Part shown: in pieces, positions 25,001 to 37,786 of the stretch
Numbering within the stretch: position 1 is the first letter of the stretch
How the letters are laid out: every line of letters starts with the position of its first letter
NCBI GenBank assembly: GCA_019321725.1
Contig: CM033108.1
Location: forward strand, 4,596,001-4,660,000
Source of the DNA: Paulownia fortunei
Lineage: Eukaryota > Streptophyta > Magnoliopsida > Lamiales > Paulowniaceae
Direction: 5' to 3'
Length of the DNA: 64,000 nt
Notes under the pieces: generated by a model
Told to the model about the DNA's origin: nothing
The model's input: the letters and a program-made list of their open reading frames with translations, nothing else
Database searches by the model: none
Made by a program: the position numbers and the translations under genes

Positions 25001-28000
25001 GATCCTGATGTAGATACTTACATGAAGGTATTTTTAGTGCCTCATATTCTGAGTATCCTTTTTCTTGAGCTATGAAGGAGGTTGTTTAATGCATATTTGA
25101 CTGTATGCATGCAAAGTTAGGTGGATTCCCCATTTAAGGTACCCTAGGTCACAGGTGCGGTATTTATGAAAGATAACAGAAAGGTCAATAATCTTTTCCT
25201 TGCTTAAATGTTCTTCTAGGACTTGACTCACTGCAAAATTAAAGGACAGTAGATGGTGTCTAATAGAGTCTATTATCAGGAAATGCAATTCTCAAGATTC
25301 ATGCCTAAGAAGAGCTGATCTCTTTTATGTTGAATGGACATTTCCAAGAACAACTGACTTAAATCTTACATGCACACTTGCATAAGGCTATGGGTTTCGC
25401 AATGATGTTTGAATTTAAAGATTGGTCGAATAATTGAAAAGTTTAAAGTGCCATTAGCCTATAAGATTCATCCAGTTTTCAACTTGAATGGTATATTTAC
25501 CTGAAATATGATCTAGGTCTGTCTGCTTTAAATCAAAGAAAACATTCAACAAACGTGATATTAGAACTCCTAGTCACACCCAACAGCCATACGTGATTCC
25601 ATTTGACTCTGCTAAATAGATGTCATTGGAGTGAACAATCTTTCCACAAATCTCTGAGTTGCTAAGGTCACATGTTGCTATGTCCTAACACCTTATTTGT
25701 GCAGGCAATTTCTGTGGAAGGACAAAAGACAACTCTTCAGACAGACTACATATTGAAAGTATATGTCTTCCTAGAAGCAGTTATAATTCATTCTAGATAT
25801 CTTATAGTAGAGCACTTTGTGTTGATATTTTGCATACTCTTCCCACACATTTTAGATTCTTGGCCTTGATATCTGTGCTGACACGCTCTATGGAGATCAA
25901 ATGAGGAGAGGTATCTCTGGTGGTCAGAAGAAGAGATTGACAACAGGTAATTTTGATGCATTTTCTTAAGATCATTTGCTGATAAGACCTGTATTTAAGT
26001 TTGTAACTTCAAATATTTTACTACTGAACTTATACAATAAGGAGAAAATCTGGATAACTATACGCAGGTGAAATGCTTGTTGGACCAACAAAAGCTTTAT
26101 TTATGGATGAAATCTCAAACGGCTTAGACAGCTCAACCACATATCAGATTATTTGTTGCCTTCAACAAGTGGCGCATCTCACAGATGCCACAATACTCGT
26201 TTCACTTCTCCAGCCAGCACCAGAAACCTTCGATCTCTTTGATGACATTATGTTGATGGGAGAGGGGGAGATTGTTTATCATGGACCACGCAGTGATGTT
26301 TTAGAATTTTTTAGGAGTTGTGGATTTAAGTGCCCTGAAAGGAAAGGAGTGGCTGATTTTCTCCAGGAGGCAAGTATATCAGACAGTGCTGATATTCTTT
26401 ATTTCTTGTCTTATTAGCCAAGTAGTTAATATTTGACTGTTTTCCAGGTTATCTCTAGAAAAGATCAAGAACAATACTGGCACGATTCTCAGCAACCTTA
26501 CACTTACATCTCTGTTGATATGTTTTCAAGAAAATATAAGGAGTCTCCATATGGAAAGAATCTCTCTGAGGAACTCTCTATGCCATTTGATAAGTCCAAG
26601 AGCCACAAGAATGCAATTAGTTTTAGCAAGTATTCTCTTCCCAAATGGTCTCTGTTTAAAGCCTGTATGTCTAGAGAATATCTTCTTTTCAAAAGGAATT
26701 CTTTCATTTATATATTCCGATGTGTTCAGGTCAGCCTTATAATTTTCTAAATTTCTCGTGTTTTTTCATGCATCACTGGCAGTATCAATTTCCTTTATGC
26801 GTCCCTAAGTATTTTTAACAGTGTATGAAATATCATTCTTTTGCAGTTTGTCTTTATTGCATCTGTTACCATGACTGTATTCTTGAGGACAGAGATGCAC
26901 GTTGATCTTGTCGGTGCCAATAATTACTTGGGAGCTCTATTTTATACTCTCATCATTCTTCTAATTGATGGAATACCTGAACTCTCTATGACTGTTGTAA
27001 GACTTGCAGTTTTCTACAAACAGAGAGACTTTTACTTTTTCCCAGCCTGGGCATTTGCAATTCCGGCTTCCATTCTCAAGATTCCTCTTTCATTGTTGCA
27101 AGCTGTAGTCTGGACTGCTCTTACTTATTACGTTATTGGATATAGCCCAGAGGCTGGGAGGTTAGTGGCACGTGACATGCTCAAAAGCTCAACGTGCTCC
27201 ATGTTCTTCTAGAGCATATCTTTGTTTATAGATCACCATTTCCAACTCATCTTCTATACTGCTCAGCAGATCAATATCATATTTACATATAACCAATCGT
27301 CACTTTTGACAGGTTTTTCCGCCAAATGATGTTAGTATTTGCTGTGCACTTGGCTGCAACATCTTTGTTCCGCTTCTTGGCATCTGCCTGCCGAAGTGAG
27401 GTTGCAGCTGCAACAGCTGGTAGTTTGGCATTATTATTTGCGATGTTATTCAGTGGCTTTATGATCCCAAGAGGTGAGTAGTTTTCATGTCTAATTTATT
27501 TCGTCACACATTATATCAAGCAGACCTCGACTCCTATAATCATGAGTATACTCAAGGAATAACATTTTCTTGCAGCATCCATGCCAGTTTGGTTAAAATG
27601 GGCATTTTGGGTTTCTCCACTATCATATGGACAGGTGGGATTTACAGTGAACGAATTTCTCGCGCCAAGATGGCAAAAGGTGAGAGCATATTACCAGGAG
27701 TTGTTGGCTCATATTTAGGTGACTTTATACTATCTCCTTTCCAAACAAGATCTGAGTTTATGTTGGTATTCCTCGGATAAAGCTGAGCAATGTTATAGAA
27801 TGTACTCAGAGAAAGGCTAAATTTTCATTGCACTATAAATTTATGTTGTTAAAGTTGCTCATCAAACTGCTCTCTCCTTTTAAGTCATTGCTCAACAAAT
27901 TTATTATTTTCTTTTATAATTGGTTATAGTTTACAGTTGTCCACAACCCTTCTTTTATAGTTCATGGTAGTAGCTTGAATTTTGATGCTTCACTGAGGGT

Positions 28001-31000
28001 CATTTTACACATTTCTTTTGGATTGTTATATTGTGTTTCTTATCATTGCCATCAAGATCAAGAAAGGTATGCTAATATGTTTGTAATTTTTACTTGTGTA
28101 AAAGGAGCTGCCTGGAAATACAACAATAGGACGTCAAACACTTGTAAACCGTGGGCTGGACTTTGGTGGACAATTTTTTTGGATATCAGTTGGAGCACTG
28201 CTTGGAATAACATTGCTCCTCAATGTTGGATTTACGTTGGCCTTAACTTTCTCAAAACGTAAGAACATCACTGAAGTGTATTCTACATGGTACTGCAATC
28301 ATGCTTTGAATAATCAAACTAACTATTTCCAAAATGCACCAGCTCTTGGTTCTCGTGTTATTATTTCAAGCGAAAAGCTCTCTCAACTCCAAGGAAGGGA
28401 GGAACCAAATAAAAAAGCCCATGCAGAAGAACATTCCAGAGTTTCTCCTCCTAGCACTAGTGCAAAATCTCATAGAGGTCTGATGTTTTCCTTTCAATTA
28501 GTTTCTTGAGAATTAATGATCATTATTTTGACAAGTCAAATATTTGATCATTGATTTTTTGCTCACTGCACTTGATGTTTTGTCCTAAGTTGCAGGCAGA
28601 ATGGTTTTACCCTTTGAACCCCTAAGTATGGTCTTTCAAGATGTGCAGTATTATATTGAAACCCCTGCGGTAAACACGGAAAGAAATTGCATTCGAATTC
28701 CATTTTAGGTAGTATAGCATATCAATAAACACTGGAGTTAAGTTACATGGTGTAGTTTGTTCCCTGATTCCGTTTCAGGCAATGAAGGAGCATGGTTTCA
28801 CTCAGAAAAGGCTTCAACTTCTTTGTGATATCACCGGTGCGTTCAGACCTGGTGTTCTTACTGCACTAATGGGTGTCAGTGGAGCCGGGAAAACGACACT
28901 TCTTGATGTACTTTCTGGTAGAAAAACTATTGGAACTGTGGAAGGAGAAATAAAAATTGGAGGCTATCCTAAAGTCCAAAGTACATTCTCTAGGATATCA
29001 GGTTACTGTGAACAAACTGACATACATTCTCCTCACATTACAGTGGAAGAATCAGTTATTTTTTCTGCTTGGCTACGTCTTCATCCCCATATTGATACAA
29101 AGACAAAATATGTACGACACCAAATGCTCAAAGTTCAACTTGTATCTAATTCTACGCCATTCTCCATTAGCATAATTTAATTCTGCGGCACTCTCATAGG
29201 AGTTTGTGAAAGAAGTCCTTGAAACAATTGAGCTTGATGGAATCAAAGATGCATTAGTGGGCTTGCCTGGTGTTGATGGTCTGTCAACTGAGCAAAGAAA
29301 GCGGCTGACGATAGCTGTGGAACTCGTTGCTAACCCCTCCATTATCTTTATGGATGAGCCTACAACTGGACTGGATGCCAGAGCAGCAGCAATCGTTATG
29401 CGGGCAGTAAAGAATGTGGCAAATACTGGTAGAACAATTGTTTGCACTATTCACCAACCGAGTATAGACATATTTGAAGCATTTGATGAGGTAATAGACT
29501 ATGAATTGCTTTGTAAATCATTTTGGTTGGTTAAGGATAAACTAAGAGCGCTTTTACCATCCATAAAACATATAAAACATTTGGTATTGCATATAAAACA
29601 TATTTAAGCCCTAAATTCACCTAGGATTCATCAGGCACCAACAGATTATTTTCATTTTCTAACTACAAGTTACTATATCATCTCCCAAAATTCTTGGATG
29701 GACAGTTTAAAAATGAGGCCTATTTTGGTTCTGATCATGTACGTAATTGCCTATTTACTGTTTACTGGGCTTCTCTGCCAAAATATTAGAATGATATATA
29801 GTTGGTATCAAGTGATAAGAAGTTTTACACACATTCCTTCACCTGATTGCAATGGGAAAAGTTATAAGTTTCAGGATGTGATCAAACAAGTCCAGTATAT
29901 ATTTTCAAAATACTGTTTGTTTGAAGAAAATAACTTCTGACTATGAATTCTATATTGTGGTCAATTAATAGATTAACATCTCCTGTAATATACGACTGAT
30001 GTATCTCTTTGTAACAACAGGTAGTACTCTTGAAAGCCGGGGGTCGCATGATCTATTGTGGGCCTGTAGGTCAGCACTCCTCTAAATTAATAGAATATTT
30101 TGAGGTGAGTCTTCCCTTGCAATGGATACGTCCGTTGGGACAAGTCTTTTTTTCTTGCTTCACTTAGTTGAAGGATGTGTATCATTCTTCAACAAAATTG
30201 AGCTTATTTATCTTTACCTTTTTAACTATGTGATAGGGCATCCCTGGAGTGCCAAGAATCAGAGATAACTACAATCCTGGTACATGGATGATGGAGGTCA
30301 GTTCCACTTCCTCAGAAGCTGAACTTCGCATAGACTTTGCCGAGATTTACAAGAATTCTGCTTTGCACGAGTGAGTCCAATGGCCAACTTCTTTTTCATG
30401 TTGCTTTGATGAACTTAGTTATGATCATAGTAGTATCTCTGACAATGTATGCATACTCTATCTTAAAAGAAAACAAGAAATGGTAGATGATTTACTTTTG
30501 TGTTCTAGTTTTCTGGTTCATTTAAAGAATTGATTATTTTGTTGCTTGGGGCCTTGGGCTGAGCAAAACCATGGAGAACAAGAGACCATAAACCCACAGC
30601 CACTCTTCTGCATATATCCCTTCTGTTTCTAAAGAAACACAAATTTATTTTAAAAATTTGAAAGTTTGCAATTTACTGCAATATTGTGATTCATTTTCTG
30701 TTATATTGCTTGAAGGAGTAACAAAGAGCTGGTAAGAAAGCTGAGTAGACCATCTTCTGGTTCAAAAGATTTGCATTTCCCAACCCGCTACTCACAAGAT
30801 GGTTGGGTTCAATTCAAAACCTGCCTCTGGAAGCAGCACTGGTCTTACTGGAGAAGTCCTTCATACAACTTGATGCGATCACTTCATATGCTTTTTGCAT
30901 CTTTCCTTTACGGCTTCCTGTTCTGGGGTCAAGCAAAGAAAATGTAAGCAAATTATCTTGGACAGAGCTTGAAAACATGATTTTTTTTCGTTTAATCAGA

Positions 31001-32793
31001 ACTTCATCCATCAGTCTAGCTCCTACTTGAGAAGAGGTATTGTCGAACAATAGGCTAGAAGTTGGTGCCTTAAAAAAGATTTTCTTTAAGTGAACTCCAG
31101 AGAAGAATTACAGTATACAAAGATTTTAATCAAGAAAAATGAATTTCCCCTACGAAATTAATGCTGAAGTGGCTACCCTATTCCATGTAAATGATACTTC
31201 CACAACAATTTATAAGAGTAGTCGAGTTCATAAGCCTTGGTTTGTTCAGTTGGCTATTTTTTGGTATGCCAAATTTCAGTTCTTCATGTGTGAGATGTTT
31301 AGGCACTCATCGTGGGAAGGACAAACCAAATATGCCAGAATTAGTTTCCTTTAACAGAGGTTAATCTACATTAGTCTCACAGGAAAATATCTGTCCTCTA
31401 AACTCTTTTAAAGATTCCTAAAGTTGGAATATACATATATATGTCTAGTCACACAATTTCTTTAGCTTTCTAACATTGTTTTGCTGCTTTCTTCTTCTGC
31501 TTCAATAGAGATAATCAGCAGAGTCTATTCACTCTGCTCGGTTCAATGTATAGCTCAACGCTCTTCTGTGGCATAAACAATGCCTCGTCAATTCTGTCAT
31601 ATGTCAGCGTAGAGCGAACTGTTGTCTACAGAGAACGGTTTGCTGGAATGTATGCTCCGTGGGCTTATTCAGCCGCACAGGTATGCTAAATGCAGCCTTT
31701 TTGTGCATTTTCATCTTTCAATGAAGTATGACACTTATCTGGAGTTCAAGAATTTAGATGCAACTTCTTTTTCACAACTTGTTAAGTTACAGACACTTCC
31801 AGAGTGAGGCTGCTTATATAGCGGTGACTATCTTCAAAGCAACCAACCTCTAGCCATCAACACTTTTGGGAATGTTTTGTACTATTCCATCTTATCTGTA
31901 TTTCCAATGAAGAAAAGACATGTATATAAGATCCACACTGGTGAATATCGAATAAAAAAAAAACTTGTAACCTTCTTGAACTGATGTGTGAACAGTTTAC
32001 AGAGTGTAACCTCTCTTCGCTCGTTACTTTCAATCGTTTATCACATAATTGAAACAACTTATGTACACACTCATAATTCTTGTAGGCTCATATATTCTAG
32101 TAGCTCAAGAGTGGTATCCTTTTATTTTTGTAGGTCATAGTTGAAATCCCATATCTCTTGGCCCAAACAATTGCTTTCACAGTCATCACATATCCAATGA
32201 TCGGATACTCTTGGTCAGCATATAAGCTGTTTTGGTATTTCTATACCATGTTCTGTACACTGCTGTACTTCACTTATCTGGGAATGATGTTGATTGCAAT
32301 AACCCCAAGCTTTGCAATAGCTGCCATTTCACAGTCAACCGTTTACACGCTGCTCAATCTGTTTTCTGGATTCCTGATTCCTCGCCCGGTAAGGATTTCT
32401 TTCCTTACAAGCAGTTCCATCGTTGTTACTAATAAACATACATTGCGACAATATGTATATTTGCATGAAAGAAACAAACTATGGACTCAAAACTGATACT
32501 AACAAAGTGTGTTTCTTGAATTACAGCAAATTCCCAAGTGGTGGGTCTGGTGTTATTATATGATGCCCACTTCTTGGTCACTAAATGGCATGCTCACTTC
32601 ACAGTTTGGAGATGTGGAAAAGAAGATTGTAGTGTTTGGGCAACCAAAAGCAGTATCAGCCTTTCTTAGTGATTATTTTGGATATCACCACAATCTGTTA
32701 CCTCTTGTTGCTGTACTTTTGATTATGTACCCTATTATTTTTGCTTCTATATTTGCATACTGCATTGGGAAGTTGAACTATCAAAAGAGGTAG
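22002..32793 (+). CDS. ABCG37/PDR9-like full-size ABC transporter, intact, 24 exons, 1448 residues
   Basis: PDR-type ABCG exporter of the ABCG37-ABCG30 clade; Arabidopsis ABCG37 (PDR9) exports auxinic compounds such as IBA and root phenolics, but this gene's substrate is unknown. Exons: 22002-22381, 22564-22687, 23303-23388, 24226-24310, 24705-24864, 24951-25027, 25705-25758, 25856-25946, 26068-26369, 26448-26729, 26847-27160, 27313-27473, 27576-27679, 28105-28258, 28343-28477, 28596-28669, 28779-29111, 29200-29490, 30021-30104, 30237-30370, 30716-30943, 31509-31680, 32134-32388, 32527-32793. Residues: clade-typical N-terminus with [12 protein letters not shown]; Walker [10 protein letters not shown] 203-211; signature ISGGQ 342-346; Walker B ~362-367; NBD1 has Gln (LLQPAPE) in place of the H-loop His, usual in plant PDRs; TMD1 ~520-790; second Walker [10 protein letters not shown] ~893-901; degenerate signature LSTEQ ~1000; Walker B ~1020-1025; H-loop His ~1057; TMD2 ~1160-1448, ending KLNYQKR. 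All splice phases agree. Intron 9 is GC-AG. Confidence 0.95.
26370..26447 (+). other. GC-AG intron (intron 9) of the second ABCG gene
   Basis: The donor is GAG|GCAAGT and the acceptor TTTCCAG|GTTATC, at exactly the same codon junction (DFLQE / VISRKDQ) as intron 9 of the upstream paralogue. The GC donor therefore predates the duplication. Confidence 0.9.
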
Positions 32794-33459
32794 AGGATTG
32801 TAACAAAATTTGCATATTATTAACTTGTTTTTGAATTAAGATTTGATTGTATTTTTTGGTTACATTCATTTCTTCTTCTACCCAATTTCTGATGTAGACT
32901 TTGGCACCTAATTATTCATTGTACTATATTGATTCTTTTATGTAATTAAGAACTTGAGCTTTTATTGAATCCAAGATTCCTTGTTTTTTGCTCTTTTGAG
33001 TTTTAGTTTATAATACTTGACGTTTATGTATAACCAAACTAGAATCGAAATTTCATTGCTGCAAAAATTGGATAAAAATTTTAGTTAATTTTTTTTTTTT
33101 TTCAAAACTCAATATTTCATTTTGGGGGGTCTGGTTACCAAATCTAACCGATTAATGGAATTACTTTTTATACATTTTTATTTAATTTTTTATACCATAT
33201 TTATATTCTTTTGTAGGATTTTACATTCCATTTGTCAAGCTCAACCCCAAGTCAGACCTAGCCCTAATCCCCTCCCTAAATCTCTGAATACTGACTTCTA
33301 ACATTCCCTAATTCCCTATATTATTTCAAGCGTTTTATAGACCGAAACAATTTGACTGGTAAACCAGTGCCAGGACTGAACTTACTAAAAACTCAAACAA
33401 AGACGGATCAAAGGTTTTGTAATAAAAATTATTTGTTAACTCGATACAACAGACTTAGA
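32794..33459. other. 3' flank of the second ABCG gene
   Basis: AT-rich flank with no gene. Transcription of the ABCG gene presumably ends within the first few hundred bases, but no unambiguous AATAAA was picked out. Confidence 0.5.
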
Positions 33460-33720
33460 CACTACAAGAAAGAAGATATATTAGTGATAAAATAAATAGT
33501 AAGTGATAATAGGAAAGTTATTACTAATGATTATTTTACGTGTCAGTGATTGTCATTTTGATAAAATAATAGCTCTCGTGACAATAACTACTGTTTAAGA
33601 TATCAATATTTAATAATTAATGATAAATATATAATAACATTTCAATGACAATAAAAATTTTCACTTATTGCAAATTTTATGAATGTAAATATATGCTATC
33701 ATAAATAAATAATAAAGTGA
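33460..33720 (+). mobile_element. CACTA-type terminus (one end only)
   Basis: CACTACAAGAAAG at 33460 matches the conserved terminal inverted repeat of plant CACTA (En/Spm) transposons. It is followed by short subterminal repeats of the AGTGATAA/AGTGATTG type, as expected of the family. No matching CTTGTAGTG end was found nearby, so this is a truncated end or a diverged MITE; the right limit given is approximate. Confidence 0.5.
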
Positions 33721-34670
33721 TGAGTGAGTATAGTTTATATAAGAACCGACAATGACAAAGTCCCTAAATTGTGTTAACTCTAATTTTAATTGAATAAATG
33801 TAAGAAAGAGTTGATGATTGTATACTAAAGTCAACTAAACTAAATTAATAATAAAAAAAAATTTAAGGATAAAATTCAATAATTTAAAGTGTACGATTTA
33901 TGATTTCACCATAATTAGTTCAAATTGAATATTCTATCTCATCAATTTTAATTTATTTTTCAAGTAATTATGAAAAATCCCATAATCATTTACTAATCTC
34001 TCTTAAGCTCTAATACAAATATCATCTTACCCACTAATAAATACTTCGTTAAGTTTTACGAATATTAAATATGACTATAGAAAGTATCTAAATATATTTT
34101 TATCTCACATGTTATTTATGATATTCTTCATAATGAACTAAACACATAATTTACTTCTCGAATTCTTATGATTAATAAATTATTTAATTAGTGGTCAAAT
34201 AATTAGAAGTATTAAGTACGATGAAGATTACTCAACTTAAAAAAATAAATCGAGAATTGAATCGATAGAAATATTCAAAATATTCTAATTAGGTTATATC
34301 AAAATCCTAGAAAAGAGAAATTAGTTAAATAATAGCTAAAAGTATAGAATCATAGAAAAGAGAAATTAGTTAGTTAATAGCTTAAAGTATAGAATGCATA
34401 TTCACGACAAATTCTAAAAAAAAAAGAGAAAAGGAAATAAGAAACTCTAAAAATCTTCAAAGACGAAGCCTTCTCTTGATCTTCAAGCCTCTTCCTCGTT
34501 TTTTTCTCTTGTTTTTGTGAGTTCTTTTTGGAGTTTTCTCAGTGCCCAAAAGTTCCAAAAGTGTTTTTGAGGTTCTTCATTTTATAATTCCTTTACAATA
34601 GCAATTAAAAGACCTATTTCCCATCAAATTCTCGTCTAGTGGTGCTGTGCCGCCAAAGTTTTGGAAAATA
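33721..34670. other. Spacer before the copia element
   Basis: AT-rich spacer with no gene. An imperfect 45-base tandem duplication, starting TAGAAAAGAGAAATTAGTT, occupies 34308-34397. Confidence 0.55.
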
Positions 34671-34675
34671 TTAAT

Positions 34676-36021
34676 TGTTGGATAGTATTATATTCATTGA
34701 ATAAATTATTATGTAATATGATATTTTGAAATAAAATATTTATTTTGATTTATTTATAAATTATTTTGAGCTTGTATTTGTCCATGGATTGTTTTAATAT
34801 TATAAATCGAGTGTTTAAGTCGTTAAATACAAAAAGATTCGATTTATAATTCAATCAAAAGAATTATTGTCCATAATCGGTAAATAAATGTGGATAATTT
34901 ATTTTGACAAGATCGTTTCAATTTTATAAAAGTCTATCTTTGACTTGATAATAAAATTGAAAATATATTTTTAATGTATTGAATTTGATCAAGTGAAATT
35001 GAAATTGTGATTTGACCACACATATTTAATTTTACTTAATTATCGTACGTGACATCTTAATTCTGAACAAGTAATGAACTTCGATTACTAACTTGAAGTT
35101 TCTTGAAGCACCAATGAGTGAGATCAAATTGATGATTAATATCTCAATATTTTGGAAATTAAAGTAAAATAACGGAGAACATATATTCGTAATATGAGTC
35201 CATCACCTATTTAATAGGCATGATCATGATCTCACGAGTTTTTCTTATAAACAGTAAAATCTGAGTTCAGTAATTCAAAATTGATTGTTGAATTTATAGT
35301 GTAATGTGATTACATGAGACTGTCAGATAAAAGTTGAGAGTTGAACATTTATAAATATTGAAAAATGGGCATTTTGGTCAATTTACCCTATTCCAGTTGA
35401 TCGACGGGGGTAACATGTAAGATCGATAAATCAGATGATATATATAATTGACTATTAGCTTCAGTAATTCCAATTGGATTAAGAGTGAGAGTGCAGTCTC
35501 GTTTTTTTAGTGGAATGAAACAAGATTAATAAATTATTTTGACCAGTCATGAGTTAACTGAGTCAAAATTAATTTATTGGAGCTTAGTCTAATTGGGTTC
35601 GACCAGGTCCCTTTGGTGGCTCCAGTATAAGGACTAATTAAATTATAAGAGTTGTATAGGAAAAGATTTTATCAGATAAGATTCTTGAATTCTTATTAGA
35701 TAAGAATTCTATTTTCTCCAGAATTCCCGAATTGGTTTATATTCAACTTTCATCGTTGTGCCCACACACAAAGAAAAAAGAGTGCAATTTTAAAGTCCTT
35801 GAGAGAACACCAGAGAAGGGTTGGAGGTTTGGAATCTGGCACCATTCAATTCTGATAAAAGATTATTATAGAAATCATTACAGAGGTAATTTTTCTAAGC
35901 TTTTTCTTAATCAATTAATCAGTTTTGGTTAAATACGCATTATGATCAAAGATTCTATGGTGGGACATTTGAATAAAAAAAAATTAATTTTTATGATTGA
36001 ACGATTCTGTCTTGGCTAACA
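34676..36021 (+). repeat. Left (5') LTR of the copia element
   Basis: Starts TGTTGGATAGTATTA and ends CTTGGCTAACA, with TG...CA borders. It aligns along its full length with 41864-43211. The internal short frame seen here (35732-35932) is also partly present in the right LTR and is not a gene. Confidence 0.93.
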
Positions 36022-36040
36022 TATGATATCAAATCAAGGG
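36022..36040 (+). other. Primer-binding site of the copia element
   Basis: TATGATATCAAATC directly follows the LTR and resembles the initiator-Met tRNA site TGGTATCAGAGC, with mostly G-to-A differences. Confidence 0.7.
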
Positions 36041-37786
36041 TATTGATATTATTTTACGTATTTCAAATTGATTAATTTGTTTATGCATGTGTTAGTTGAG
36101 CGATGCTAGAATTATATGATTTTAATTGTTTGATTGAATGAGTTTTAATTTTGAATAATTTATGGCCTTAGAATTTTTGGAAATGTAATTATATTTTCGA
36201 GTCTTGTAACAAAAGGGGTAGATTACGATTCCATAATTTTTCTTTTGATTCAATTTAATGCAATATAAAATTAGAAGTTTTTGTTGTAAAAACTGAATCT
36301 TGGAGGACTTCCCTACAATTAAAAGAAGAAGACTTAACTGCATCTTTTTCAAAATTCGGAGGGCTTGGCTGCAATTAAGGAAAAGTTAATTGAAGATTCG
36401 GGTTGTTGAGAGTTGCGACGGCAACTGGCGTTTCTGGCCATAGTTCACGCAGTGGAGATGGTAAGCATCAGAGCAATGCCACCCATTGCTGCATATGTCG
36501 ACATCCACGGCCAACGAAGCACCTGGATCGGGGCAGCGACGACGATGCAAGAGATGGCGAGTTGTTGGTCACTGATTCAAGCAACGAGTGGAGATGGTGC
36601 CAGTCGCTGCTTGTTCTCTTCCTCGGCTTCGACATGTGGGCGACGGTGGCTGCTGGAGAAAATCGACGACAGCAGTGGCTGCAGAAATTCGGCAATGGCA
36701 GCTGGAGAAGACGGTCCAATTTGAATTTAAAAAAAAAAAATCAAAAAATGGGTCGGATTTACTGTGCTCGGGTTGGATTTTTGTCTTGGATCAATTCATA
36801 AGCTAAACTTCTGATTTGGATTCCAAGAAATGGGCTGGACTTCTGATTTGGATTTCAAGAAATGGGCTGGATCTTACAAATGGAAATTGAATAATTGGGC
36901 CGACTTGTGGCCTAATTAGATCTTTAATTTATTTGTAATTTGTCTGTAGGATGAGTCATAAATTTGTTCTTGTTTATTAATTATTGCTTTTATTGCTTTA
37001 ATTAATTTGTGAATTAAATGTCATTCATGTAACATGTCATATACATCGCATATACACCGCTTTAGGTACTATTCTGTCATGCATGTTTTTAATATTTATT
37101 TTCTTTTCTAATTGTAATTAGATTAGAAAATTAAATATTATGATTAATGATTGAACCATTTTAAGAATTAAAATTGGTTAGGATATCATTAATGAATAAA
37201 AACCTAAATGGTTGAAAATATTAAGTGAGTGAGGGTGTACTATTTTAGTGAGCTCATAGCCTTCCCTATTAGCCCATTAGTAAGAGTTGTGTATGCTTTG
37301 TGCCAATTTATTTGGTCTCCCTATAGAAGGGTTGCATTGTTTCGGTTATTAGATTGGGTCCAATGTAGTTATAAATTTTAAGTGTTAATTAATCACGTTT
37401 ATCCTATAGGTAACATAATTAATTAGGTACTAAAAAATTATCAATATAGGGTTCTACACTTAAATCAGAGATATTATGGGGATTTTCCATAGAATATTCA
37501 AATGATGTCAATGATGGCCGAAATTATGTGATACTAAATTAATATTGCATGAGATGCTAGATATATTGAATGTAGTGGGAGGGTCCCAGTCTAACCATAA
37601 ATCACATTTATTTCTCCTAAAGAGAGATATGTTTAAGATTTTGGGGTTTTAGGTAATCACCATATAGCAATAGTTTTGGGTCTACTCATGCATTTTTTGT
37701 ATGCATTATACATAAAGTTTATTTGTTACATGCATAGCTCATTTTAATATTTTTATTTTAGAAAAATATTTGGAAATTCACTGCCC
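36041..37786 (+). other. Copia leader with a GC-rich segment and a 32-base tandem repeat
   Basis: Between the primer-binding site and gag, the stretch at about 36395-36720 is much richer in G and C than anything nearby and is open in three frames. I recognise no protein in it. A 32-base unit is repeated at 36808-36839 and 36840-36871 with one difference. The rest, to 37786, is ordinary AT-rich leader. Confidence 0.7.

Noticed and set aside
36403..36801. 132-codon frame in the copia leader as a gene
   Set aside because: It is one of several overlapping open frames in a GC-rich patch and has no recognisable domain. It is kept only as a leader observation.
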